Counted from the stretch's first letter, positions 7,198-14,511 are shown. The stretch is DNA of 19,116 nucleotides from JAICLL01 sp035252155 (GCA_035252155.1 DATFDL010000769.1:1-19116), one strand, 5' to 3'. Numbers and translations are program-made. Notes: generated from the letters alone by a model not told the origin.

Positions 7198-8073
7198 ATG
7201 ATCGCTGAGATCGTTCAAGCCATAACCGGCGACGGACTGCGTTTGCACGGGGCGCTGCACCAGCCTTCCGCCAAGGAGGCGCACGGCCTGGCGCTCGACG
7301 CCCTGCTGCTGCTGCACGGCGCCGGTGGCAATTTTTATGGGTCCGGACTGCTGACCGGTCTGATTGCCCGGCTGACCGCTAGCGGGCTAACCGTATTATC
7401 GGTGAATACCCGTGGCCACGACGCCGTGAGCACTGCCGGCAGCCGCAAGTACTACGGCGCCGCCTTTGAAGTGGTCGACGATTGCCGATACGACATTGCG
7501 GCCTGGCTCGAGTTTCTCGTCCAGCGCGGCTACCAGCAGATTGGTCTGGCCGGCCATAGCCTGGGGGCGGTGAAGGCGATTTATTATCTGGCCCACGAGC
7601 CTCAATCGCCGGTGCGGCGGTTGGTGGCCATTTCGCCGCCTCGACTGTCGCACGCCCGGTTTCTAAGCAGCCCCGATGCGGCCGAGTTCTCGCGCGAGTT
7701 CGCGGTAGCCGACGACCACATGCGACAGGGGCGCGGCGAAACAATCATGGCAGTCCAATTTCCGCTTCCCTATCTCGTCTCGGCCGCCGGCTACTTGGAC
7801 AAGTACGGTCCTGAAGAGCGATATAATTTGCTGAACTTTGTCGACCGCGTCGCCTGTCCGATGCTTTTTACCTTTGGCACGATCGAGCTGCGCCGAGGAT
7901 CGGCCTTTGAGGGATTGCCCGAAGAATTGCCAGCCCGCGTGCGAGACGCCCATCAGTTGAAGGTGGCGATCGTTTCAGGGGCCGATCATTTTTACAGTTC
8001 CGGTCTGGGCGAGCTGGCCGGGCAAATCGAAGCGTGGCTCGTAGAACGGAATTCATTCCGTTCATCAACGTAG
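7198..8073 (+). CDS. Alpha/beta hydrolase, 291 aa
   Basis: A cytoplasmic serine hydrolase of the alpha/beta fold; no signal peptide. The oxyanion-hole segment is LLLHGAGGNFYG (residues 37-48). The nucleophile elbow is GHSLGA with Ser121, and the catalytic His is probably His264 in GADHFYSS. The acid is likely Glu230 in LFTFGTIELRRG, where an Asp is more usual. The architecture resembles esterase/peptidase-like hydrolases of the DUF1749/UPF0613 kind, but the substrate is not predictable. The ATG start is preceded by a G-rich RBS (GGGGGG) at short spacing. The last ten residues (VERNSFRSST) and the stop codon are translated from the inverted CGGAAT repeat, so the original C-terminus has probably been replaced. 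Confidence 0.88.
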   Translation: MIAEIVQAITGDGLRLHGALHQPSAKEAHGLALDALLLLHGAGGNFYGSGLLTGLIARLTASGLTVLSVNTRGHDAVSTAGSRKYYGAAFEVVDDCRYDIAAWLEFLVQRGYQQIGLAGHSLGAVKAIYYLAHEPQSPVRRLVAISPPRLSHARFLSSPDAAEFSREFAVADDHMRQGRGETIMAVQFPLPYLVSAAGYLDKYGPEERYNLLNFVDRVACPMLFTFGTIELRRGSAFEGLPEELPARVRDAHQLKVAIVSGADHFYSSGLGELAGQIEAWLVERNSFRSST

Positions 8074-8120
8074 ATCGGAATTTATTCCGTTCTACGCAAA
8101 CGGAATGAATTCCGTTCTAC
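8041..8120. repeat. Three REP-like palindromes of the CGGAAT family at the hydrolase/MFS convergent junction
   Basis: 8041-8060 is GTAG plus a palindrome on the plus strand, and 8101-8120 is the identical 20-mer inverted. Between them, 8070-8095 is a diverged copy with GTAG at one end and CTAC at the other. The outer pair forms a REPIN-like inverted arrangement. The element provides the hydrolase's last ten codons and stop, and it abuts the TAG of the minus-strand MFS gene at 8120. A strong cruciform here would serve as terminator for both convergent genes; that function is inferred. Confidence 0.88.
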
Positions 8121-9718
8121 TAACCGACTTGCGGCTCAAAACCTTCGCCGGGGCCGAGCGGAGCTTCTTCGGCCATCGCCTCGATCGTCGCGGCGCCGAC
8201 GCGATCGTTGAAACCGAACAGGAAGATCAGACAGGTGATGGCTGCCATCCAGGCCGGCCACCGCCAAATCCACGTCCAATCATGGGCTTGCTGGGCTCGC
8301 CATTCTGCGCGTGAGATGCTGCCGTCGCGATCGTCGTCGATCACGTGGAAAGCGCTGCGAATGTCGAGACCGTCATAAACGAGGTCCTCGTCGGGCTTTG
8401 GCTCCGCCGCTTTTTGTTCGACCCAGCGGTCGGGGATTTCGTCCGCCTCGATTTTGCCGTTATGGTTTTTGTCGTTTTCAGCCGCGAAATCGGGCGGCGC
8501 CGACTTCTCGGCGCGCGGAAACCACTTGGCGCGAATCGTGGAAGAGAGATCCAGATATTTCCAGAACCCGGTATATTCCTCTTGCGAGCGCCAATTCGGC
8601 AAGGGAGCTCGGACCGTTTCGCCCGAGCTTTGAATCGTCGCCTGCCGATCGAGGGGGGCGTACTGCCGGGCGTCGACGATTTTGCCGTTGATATAGTTGC
8701 CGACAAAGATGCCGACGCCCAAGGTCACAAAGGCGATAAAGCTCTGGGCGCTGGCCCGCAGATGTCGCGGCGCCTTCTGATCGACGTAGATCTGGCTGCC
8801 GACAAAGAAAAAGTCGTAGCACACGCCGTGCAGCACCAGCCCCAGCAAGATCCACGAGAATTCCAACGTCGAGAAGCACAGGTAACGCGCCACCCAGGCG
8901 AGCATGCCGATCAGCAGCATGTATTTGACGCCGAGCCGCCGAATGAAGAATGGCATGGCTGCCATGAAAAAAATCTCGGAGACCTGCCCGATGGTCATTA
9001 GCGCGGTGGGCACCGGCTTGTCGGTCTCGGTGAGAAACTGATTGGCGAGCGTGTAATAAAAGGCCAACGGAATGCAAACCAGGAACGAGCAGAACACAAA
9101 CACGGCGAACGACGGCTCGCGCAGCAGCCCGACGGCTTCGACGCCGAAGACGTCGCTGACGGTTTCGCCGCGCCGCGGCGGTGTATGGGGCAAGGTTAGG
9201 CAATAAAGCGCCAGCAAAATCGACGAGCCGCCGGCCATGTGGAAGAACCACTTTTCCGTGCCGCCCAGCAGAATGCCGACGACCAGACCCGCGGCGATCC
9301 AGCCGATGGTGCCCCACACGCGGATGGCCGGAAAATCTTTTTCCGGGTCGCCGATGTTGAGAAACGAAATCGAATTGGTCAGGGCCAGCGTAGGCATAAA
9401 GCAGATGGCATAGGCGAGCATGATCGACATCAACGGCGTAAAGCCCGTCTGTTCGCCCGCCGCAATCAGCAGCCCTCCGCCCACCAGGTGCAGGAAGGCC
9501 AAGATACGCTCGGTGGCGAAGAACCGATCGGCGAAGTAGCCGACGAACAAGGGCGAGATCATGGCGCCGATGGCCGTGGTGGAATAGATCCAACTGATTT
9601 CGCTGTTGGAGAACTTCAGCGCGGATCCCATGTATCCGCCGGCCGAGGCGCCCCATGATCCCCAGACAAAGTACTGGAGAAACATCATGATCGATAGCCG
9701 CGTGCGGACAGAACCCAT
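8120..9718 (-). CDS. MFS transporter, nucleoside:H+ symporter-like, with two EF-hands between TM11 and TM12
   Basis: A 532-aa inner-membrane transporter, related to the nucleoside:H+ symporter (NupG/XapB-type) branch of the major facilitator superfamily; predicted substrate nucleosides or related sugars. Twelve hydrophobic segments are visible, from TM1 (LSIMMFLQYFVWGSWG) to TM12 (WPAWMAAITCLIFLFGF, about residues 487-503). Between TM11 (ends about residue 345) and TM12 is an unusual insert of about 130 residues. It carries two canonical EF-hand loops: DKNHNGKIEADE (416-427) and DDDRDGSISRAE (461-472). By MFS topology this loop is periplasmic. The start (CAT 9716-9718) has GAGGAG 7 nt upstream; the frame is open further upstream but runs into repeats, so that extension is rejected. 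Confidence 0.9.
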   Translation of the reverse strand: MGSVRTRLSIMMFLQYFVWGSWGASAGGYMGSALKFSNSEISWIYSTTAIGAMISPLFVGYFADRFFATERILAFLHLVGGGLLIAAGEQTGFTPLMSIMLAYAICFMPTLALTNSISFLNIGDPEKDFPAIRVWGTIGWIAAGLVVGILLGGTEKWFFHMAGGSSILLALYCLTLPHTPPRRGETVSDVFGVEAVGLLREPSFAVFVFCSFLVCIPLAFYYTLANQFLTETDKPVPTALMTIGQVSEIFFMAAMPFFIRRLGVKYMLLIGMLAWVARYLCFSTLEFSWILLGLVLHGVCYDFFFVGSQIYVDQKAPRHLRASAQSFIAFVTLGVGIFVGNYINGKIVDARQYAPLDRQATIQSSGETVRAPLPNWRSQEEYTGFWKYLDLSSTIRAKWFPRAEKSAPPDFAAENDKNHNGKIEADEIPDRWVEQKAAEPKPDEDLVYDGLDIRSAFHVIDDDRDGSISRAEWRAQQAHDWTWIWRWPAWMAAITCLIFLFGFNDRVGAATIEAMAEEAPLGPGEGFEPQVG

Positions 9719-9780
9719 GGACGTGCTCCTCAATAACTTAGTCTGCGATTTGAGCCTGGTCGCTGTCTTTGTGCGCGGCT

Positions 9781-9902
9781 GGTAGTCCCGGCCCTTGTGG
9801 CCGGCTGACGGCCCGAAACTTTTGCGACCGCACCGGCAGCGCCCGCCCTCGGCCGGCCACAAGGGCCGGGTCTACCACCCCGGCCACGAAGGCCCGGGCT
9901 AC
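9781..9902. repeat. Three GTAG/CTAC palindromes in the MFS/rhodanese divergent region
   Basis: The arm 9781-9805 and the arm 9852-9876 form an inverted repeat of 25 bp with one mismatch. Each contains its own GC-rich hairpin (CCGGCC...GGCCGG) flanked by GTAG or CTAC. A diverged copy of the right arm follows directly at 9878-9902. The 46 bases between the arms show no feature. The block occupies most of the 301-bp gap (9719-10019) between divergent genes, so it sits among promoters rather than at gene ends. Confidence 0.85.
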
Positions 9903-10019
9903 CGCGCCGCCGGCAACGCGGGTTCTATCTTAAGTTGCCGCGGCGCGAGAAGAAAGTAGCTCGAAACGCTAGAATGTTCCTTTCCTTCCACCCACACTCT
10001 TTTTCGGAGGAATCGGTCC

Positions 10020-10394
10020 ATGGCCACATCCCGTTTCTCGTCTTTGGTTGCGGATGCCAAACAGCGAATTCGCGAAGTCACGCCTGACGAGATGCGCACC
10101 CGGCTCGCGCGGGGCGACAAGCTGCACCTGATCGACGTGCGGGAGGAGAGCGAGTGGGCCCAAGGGCACGCGTCGGGTGCCGTTCATTTCAGCAAGGGGA
10201 CGATTGAGCGCGACTTGGAAAAGCAGATTTCCGACACCGCGGCGGAGTTGGTGCTCTATTGCGGGGGAGGCTCGCGCTCGGCGTTGGCGGCCGATAATCT
10301 GCAAAAAATGGGCTACACCAACGTCTGGTCGTTGGCCGGCGGCTACAAAGGCTGGCGCGACGCGGGCCTGCCCACCGAGACCCTACAGACGTGA
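10020..10394 (+). CDS. Single-domain rhodanese-like sulfurtransferase
   Basis: A 124-aa cytoplasmic protein. The rhodanese fold begins with the helix EVTPDEMRTRLARGD and strand LHLIDVREESEWAQGHASGA. The catalytic cysteine is Cys81 in the loop CGGGSRS, followed by the family's ALAADNLQKMGYTNVWSLAGGYKGW. The enzyme would carry a persulfide on Cys81 and move sulfur to thiols or cyanide; the real acceptor is unknown. The start is well supported: GGAGG lies about 9 nt upstream. A TAGAAT at 9970-9975 is a possible -10 about 45 nt before the start, without a clear -35. It ends 56 nt before the multihaem gene and is on the same strand. Confidence 0.93.
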   Translation: MATSRFSSLVADAKQRIREVTPDEMRTRLARGDKLHLIDVREESEWAQGHASGAVHFSKGTIERDLEKQISDTAAELVLYCGGGSRSALAADNLQKMGYTNVWSLAGGYKGWRDAGLPTETLQT

Positions 10395-10408
10395 ACCAGA
10401 TCGCCTTT

Positions 10409-10414
10409 TATAAT
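10409..10414 (+). promoter_or_regulatory. Possible -10 box (TATAAT) upstream of the multihaem gene
   Basis: A perfect TATAAT hexamer lies 36 nt before ATG 10451, in the short gap after the rhodanese gene. No good -35 hexamer is seen at 16-18 bp, so the assignment rests on the hexamer and its position alone. It would allow the large gene to be transcribed separately from the rhodanese. Confidence 0.35.
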
Positions 10415-10450
10415 CGCTCTCGTTCCTGAACGTCCTCTTGAATCGACCGC

Positions 10451-13400
10451 ATGAATCATCTCAAAACTTGGGCTGTCGCCGGCTTGCTGTTGTCAACCAC
10501 CGCATCTGTTGTCGCTGCTGAAAACAACTCGGTTTACGAAACGCCCCAGGCGGCCCAGGCCGATCCCGATTTTGTCTTGCAAGGCGAGTACGTAGGCCAA
10601 AACGTCGGCGTTCAAGTAGTGGCTCTGGGCAAGGGCGATTTTCGCGTCGTTACGTATCGCGGCGGACTCCCCGGCGCCGGCTTCGATGGCAAGGAAAAAC
10701 AAATCACGGAATCAGACCGTGAAGACGTGGTCGAACTGGTGACGACGCTCAAGAAAGTCGACCGGGCAAGCCCCACGCTGGGCGCTAAGCCGCCGGCCGA
10801 CGCCGTGGTGTTGTTTGATGGTAGCCAACAGTCATTGGAAAAACATTGGCGGACCGGCGCGCGGCGCACCGAAGACGGCCTCCTGATGCGGGGCTGCACC
10901 ACCATCGAGACCTTTCGCGACTTCACGCTGCACCTGGAGTTTCGCCTGCCCTATATGCCGCAGGCCCGCGACCAGGGACGGGGCAATAGCGGCGTCTACT
11001 ACCAGGGGCGGTATGAGACCCAGGTGCTCGACTCGTTCGGGCTGGAAGGCAAAAACAACGAGTGTGGCGGCATCTATTCAGTCCGCGCGCCCGACGTCAA
11101 TATGTGCCTACCGCCGCTGACGTGGCAGACGTATGACGTCGAATTCACGGCCGCGCGGTGGGACGCCGATGGGAAGAAGACGGCCGATGCCCGGCTCACG
11201 GTGCGGCTCAATGGCGTGCTGATCCATCAGGACGCGGCCGTGCCTGGCCCGACGACTGCGGCGCCCGTGGCTGAGTCGCTCGAGCCGGGGCCGCTCTATC
11301 TGCAAGATCACGGCAGTCCCGTGCGGTATCGCAATATCTGGCTGGCGCCGCGCGATGCCGAGCGCGAGGCCCAGCGGCCGATTGTGCCCGGCTTCGAACG
11401 GTTCTTTGCCGTGACCGGTGCGGACACCGCGCAGGGCGGTCGGCTGCTCTTGGGCGAACTTGGCTGCACGGCTTGCCATGCCGCCGACGCCGCGCTGCAG
11501 GCTCATCTGCTGCGCAAACAAGCGCCCGTGCTCGATGCGGTTGGCGCCCGCCTGCAGCCCGAATGGATGCTGGGATTCATCGCCGATCCGCACGGCACCA
11601 AGCCGGGCACAACCATGCCGAACGTTTTTGTGGGAATGGCGCCCGAGCAGCGCGAGACGGCGGCGCGAGCCATCGTCAACTTCCTTTACACCACCGGACG
11701 GTTGCGGCAACAACCCAGCAACCGGCAATTCGCCAAACATGGCGAGCAACTGTTCAAACAACTTGGCTGCGTGGCCTGCCACGCGCCGCGCGATGAAAAC
11801 ACGGTAGCCTCAAGCCCCTCGGCGCCGCTGCCCGAATTTTGCGAAAAATACACGCTGCCGTCACTCGCGGAGTTTTTGAAGAATCCGCACCAGGTTCGCC
11901 CGTCGGGCCGCATGCCCAGCTTCAACCTCAACCATGAGGAAGCCCGCGACCTGGCCTGTTACCTGATCGGCGATGTTGAGCTGCGGCCGCGGCAACCGAA
12001 CCTGCGATATGCGGCGTACGAAGGCGCATGGGGTTCACTGCCCGACTTCGACAAGCTGACGCCGTACAAGACGGGCGACGCGGCGGGACTTGATCTCACG
12101 GTGGCTGAGCGGACAGACAATTTTGGTGTCCGCTTCGACGGGTTTTTGAAAATCGAGCGCGCGGGCGATTATACATTCCACCTCGGCTCTGACGACGGCA
12201 GCATTCTTTATCTCGACGGCAACAAAGTCATCGACAACGGCGACATTCATCCGCACCAGGTTCGCAGCGCAGCGGTTGAGTTGCAGGCTGGGATGCATGC
12301 CATCCGCGTCGAGTATATGCAGGGCGGCGGTGAATGGACGTTAGAGCTTGATTACGAAGCGGCCGGTGTGCCGCGCCAGCCTGCCGACCTGGCGATGTCG
12401 CTGACGGATAGGGGGCAAGACAGGGGTCAGGATTCAGGGGTCGGGGATCAGGGAAGAGAAAAATTTGTTTTTGATCCCGCACAAGTCGCGGAGGGCCGCG
12501 AACTTTTTGCGACTCTGGGCTGTGCCAACTGCCATGAGCTAAAGCAGGGCGACAAACAGATCGAATCGAAGCTAGTCGCCAAGCCGCTCGGCGAATGCAA
12601 TCCGGCAAAAGGATGTCTGCGTAGGGTGGGCACTGCCCACCCAGAGGCGCGTGCCGCGGAGCGTTCTCCGTTGTTGAACAATGCCCTAACTCGGCGAGGG
12701 GGCGAAGAGGCGACAGGGCGAGGGAGCGAAGGCCCAATGCCTGAGGCTGTCCTCTCGCGGAGCGAGAGGGCTACTATACGCGCGGCGGCGCCGGCCTTCG
12801 GCCTGACCGGCCCGCAGCGCGAGGCGCTGGCGGCGGCGCTGGCGGTGAAATCACCCGCCGGGCCGCCCAACGCCGAAGAGCGAATCAGTCAGGCGATGAT
12901 CGCCTTCAACTGCTACGCATGCCATGCACGCGGGGGCGTGGGCGGGCCGACGCCCGATCGCAATCCCCTGTTTCTTACCTTGATTCCCGAAATGGGCGAC
13001 GAGGGGCGGGTGCCGCCGCCCTTGGACGGGGTCGGCGATAAGCTGCAAGAAGGGTGGCTGCGGCACGTGCTGGCCGAAGGGGCCAAAGACCGGCCCTATA
13101 TGCTCACCCGAATGCCGCGATTCGCCACGCCCGACGTGACGGGTCTGGCCGAGGCCTTCATCTCGCTCGACCAACGCACGACGGCCGAGATTCCTAAACT
13201 CGGCGAGCCGCCCTCGCGCGTCAAGGCGACGGGCCGCTTGCTGGTGGGCGATAAGGCCTTGGCCTGTATCAAATGTCACACCTTCGGTCGGCATCGGGCG
13301 ACCGGCATCCAGGCCCTCAGCCTGCTGACGATGACCCGTCGCATCCGCGAAGATTGGTTCCATCGCTATTTACCCAATCCATCCGCTTATCGGCCCGGCA

Positions 13401-14203
13401 CGCGCATGCCCAGCGGTTTTATCAACGGCCGAAGCACCATCACCTCGGTTTACGACGGCGATCCGGGACGGCAGATCGCCGCGATCTGGACCTATCTCAC
13501 CGATGGCGACAAGGCGGGCATTCCCGACGGTCTGATCGCCGACCTGATTGAGCTGAAGCCCGAAACCCGGCCGATCATCTATCGCAACTTCATCGACGGG
13601 CTGACGCCGCGCGGCATTGCCGTCGGCTACCCGGAGAAGGCTCATCTCGCATGGGATGCCAATCAGCTTTGCCTGGCATTGGCGTGGCACGGGCGGTTCA
13701 TCGACGCCTCGCGGCACTGGACGGGGCGCGGCGACGGTTTTCAGCGGCCGTTGGGGGATCATGTCGTGCGTGTTGAACAAACGGCGCCGCTGGCGGTGCT
13801 CGATTCGCCCGATGCCGCCTGGCCCACACAGCCACCCAAAGAGCGCGGCTATCACTTCCGCGGCTACCGGCTCGACGCCGAGGGCCGCCCGACATTTTCG
13901 TATCAGACGCCACGATTCACGGTTGACGACAAGCCCGTGCCGGTGGCGGGCGAAGAGCCTTACTTCGATCGCCACATCAGCCTGCATTTCGAGCAGCCCC
14001 TCACAGGTCTTTATCTCTTGCTCGGCGCCGCCAGCGAGATCAAGCCGCTGGCCGATGGCTGGCATCAGGTCGGCGACGTGTACCGCATCCGCTTGCGGGG
14101 CGGCGAGCCGATCCTCCGCACCAGCGGCGGCCGGCAAGAGTTACTTGCGCCGATAGTTCCGCACGATGGCATGGCAGAATTGATCGAAGAGATCGTGTGG
14201 TAA
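10451..14203 (+). CDS. Secreted DUF1080 / five-haem cytochrome c / PA14 fusion protein
   Basis: A 1250-aa exported protein. Signal peptide: MNHLKTWAVAGLLLSTTAS, with cleavage near VAA (about residue 23). Residues about 117-300 are a DUF1080/3-keto-disaccharide hydrolase-like (LamG-fold) domain (VVLFDGSQQS, GNSGVYYQGRYETQVLDSFG). Five CXXCH haem sites follow: 339-343, 440-444, 691-695, 821-825 and 939-943. Probable distal Met ligands are Met389, Met488, Met888 and Met986; the third site has no obvious partner. A PA14 domain lies at about 515-638 (FDGFLKIERAGDYTFHLGSD). The C-terminal about 200 residues are an unassigned beta-rich module. Residues about 651-671 and 724-777 are translated from inserted repeats. 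The likely role is periplasmic electron transfer linked to carbohydrate binding or oxidation; this is inference. No clear RBS is seen. Confidence 0.9.
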   Translation: MNHLKTWAVAGLLLSTTASVVAAENNSVYETPQAAQADPDFVLQGEYVGQNVGVQVVALGKGDFRVVTYRGGLPGAGFDGKEKQITESDREDVVELVTTLKKVDRASPTLGAKPPADAVVLFDGSQQSLEKHWRTGARRTEDGLLMRGCTTIETFRDFTLHLEFRLPYMPQARDQGRGNSGVYYQGRYETQVLDSFGLEGKNNECGGIYSVRAPDVNMCLPPLTWQTYDVEFTAARWDADGKKTADARLTVRLNGVLIHQDAAVPGPTTAAPVAESLEPGPLYLQDHGSPVRYRNIWLAPRDAEREAQRPIVPGFERFFAVTGADTAQGGRLLLGELGCTACHAADAALQAHLLRKQAPVLDAVGARLQPEWMLGFIADPHGTKPGTTMPNVFVGMAPEQRETAARAIVNFLYTTGRLRQQPSNRQFAKHGEQLFKQLGCVACHAPRDENTVASSPSAPLPEFCEKYTLPSLAEFLKNPHQVRPSGRMPSFNLNHEEARDLACYLIGDVELRPRQPNLRYAAYEGAWGSLPDFDKLTPYKTGDAAGLDLTVAERTDNFGVRFDGFLKIERAGDYTFHLGSDDGSILYLDGNKVIDNGDIHPHQVRSAAVELQAGMHAIRVEYMQGGGEWTLELDYEAAGVPRQPADLAMSLTDRGQDRGQDSGVGDQGREKFVFDPAQVAEGRELFATLGCANCHELKQGDKQIESKLVAKPLGECNPAKGCLRRVGTAHPEARAAERSPLLNNALTRRGGEEATGRGSEGPMPEAVLSRSERATIRAAAPAFGLTGPQREALAAALAVKSPAGPPNAEERISQAMIAFNCYACHARGGVGGPTPDRNPLFLTLIPEMGDEGRVPPPLDGVGDKLQEGWLRHVLAEGAKDRPYMLTRMPRFATPDVTGLAEAFISLDQRTTAEIPKLGEPPSRVKATGRLLVGDKALACIKCHTFGRHRATGIQALSLLTMTRRIREDWFHRYLPNPSAYRPGTRMPSGFINGRSTITSVYDGDPGRQIAAIWTYLTDGDKAGIPDGLIADLIELKPETRPIIYRNFIDGLTPRGIAVGYPEKAHLAWDANQLCLALAWHGRFIDASRHWTGRGDGFQRPLGDHVVRVEQTAPLAVLDSPDAAWPTQPPKERGYHFRGYRLDAEGRPTFSYQTPRFTVDDKPVPVAGEEPYFDRHISLHFEQPLTGLYLLLGAASEIKPLADGWHQVGDVYRIRLRGGEPILRTSGGRQELLAPIVPHDGMAELIEEIVW
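12403..12463. repeat. G-rich degenerate tandem tract inside the multihaem gene
   Basis: This tract is built from imperfect copies of a GGGGTCAGGA-like unit (GGGGCAAGACA, GGGGTCAGGATTCA, GGGGTCGGGGATCA). It encodes the low-complexity linker residues DRGQDRGQDSGVGDQGRE (about 653-670) between the PA14 domain and the third haem module. It interrupts no domain and keeps the frame. Confidence 0.65.
12621..12774. repeat. GTAG...CTAC-bounded repeat pair inserted in frame in the multihaem gene
   Basis: The left unit is GTAG plus the hairpin GGTGGGC-ACT-GCCCACC (12621-12642). The right unit is the hairpin CCTCTCGC-GGA-GCGAGAGG (12751-12769) followed by CTAC (12771-12774). The two hairpins have different sequences. 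The segment encodes about residues 724-777, low in hydrophobic residues and unlike the flanking haem module. The left unit shares GTAGGGTGGGC with the intergenic repeat at 14349-14359. Confidence 0.8.
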
Positions 14204-14264
14204 AGCTGGCAGCCGGATTAGCCACCGATAATCTTGCCGAGATCAACGCGACAGCACCACGCTG

Positions 14265-14290
14265 ATTTTTCTGCCCGCCATTTTTCTGTC
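14265..14290. repeat. Direct repeat of ATTTTTCTGYC, period 15
   Basis: ATTTTTCTGCC (14265-14275) and ATTTTTCTGTC (14280-14290) differ at one base. They stand in the 308-bp gap 14204-14511 after the multihaem gene, which contains no gene. Function is unknown; the T-runs are not preceded by a strong hairpin. Confidence 0.5.
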
Positions 14291-14327
14291 AGACGGGGGA
14301 ATTTCGATCAAGATGCGACGCGGCCAA

Positions 14328-14359
14328 TGGTGGAACTCGCTTCGCTCGGCCCACCCTAC
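14328..14359. repeat. CTAC-ended palindromic repeat related to the intragenic one at 12621
   Basis: Read on the minus strand it begins GTAGGGTGGGCCGAGCGAAG and closes with TTCCACC, so a GGTGG/CCACC stem encloses a GCGAAGC inner palindrome. Its first 11 bases equal those of the repeat at 12621. It lies in the gap before the glucosidase gene. Confidence 0.7.
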
Positions 14360-14387
14360 ATCGGCCCATCCCACACCCTGGCCCATC

Positions 14388-14407
14388 GTGCCCCGGCACC
14401 TTTTTTT
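14388..14407 (+). terminator. Weak hairpin plus T-run, possible terminator
   Basis: GTGCCCCGGCAC (14388-14399) is a short palindrome followed by seven T (14401-14407). Only a 4-bp stem with a 4-nt loop is feasible, so it is a poor intrinsic terminator. It lies about 185 nt after the multihaem stop and 105 nt before the glucosidase start. Confidence 0.3.
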
Positions 14408-14511
14408 CTGGTACCGCGACCTATCCTTGATTATTGTGCATCGCAGTGAATGCACTCTGAAACGCTCCGTACGAGCGAGCCGCAATCGACCCGCGAAGTG
14501 GTGCCACGAGC

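Noticed and set aside
5262..7208. Long open frame of 648 codons on the plus strand, opposite the Gfo/Idh gene
   Set aside because: It is an antisense shadow of two well-supported minus-strand genes; its translation is rich in Arg, His and Ala with no domain, as expected from GC-rich codon positions.
8041..8120. CRISPR-like array (three similar units in 80 bp)
   Set aside because: The units are inverted and diverged, spacers are unequal and very short, and no cas genes are present; they fit REP-like palindromes.
9719..9862. 48-residue N-terminal extension of the MFS transporter
   Set aside because: It is translated from the palindromic repeat block, while ATG at 9718 has GAGGAG at proper spacing and leads directly to TM1.
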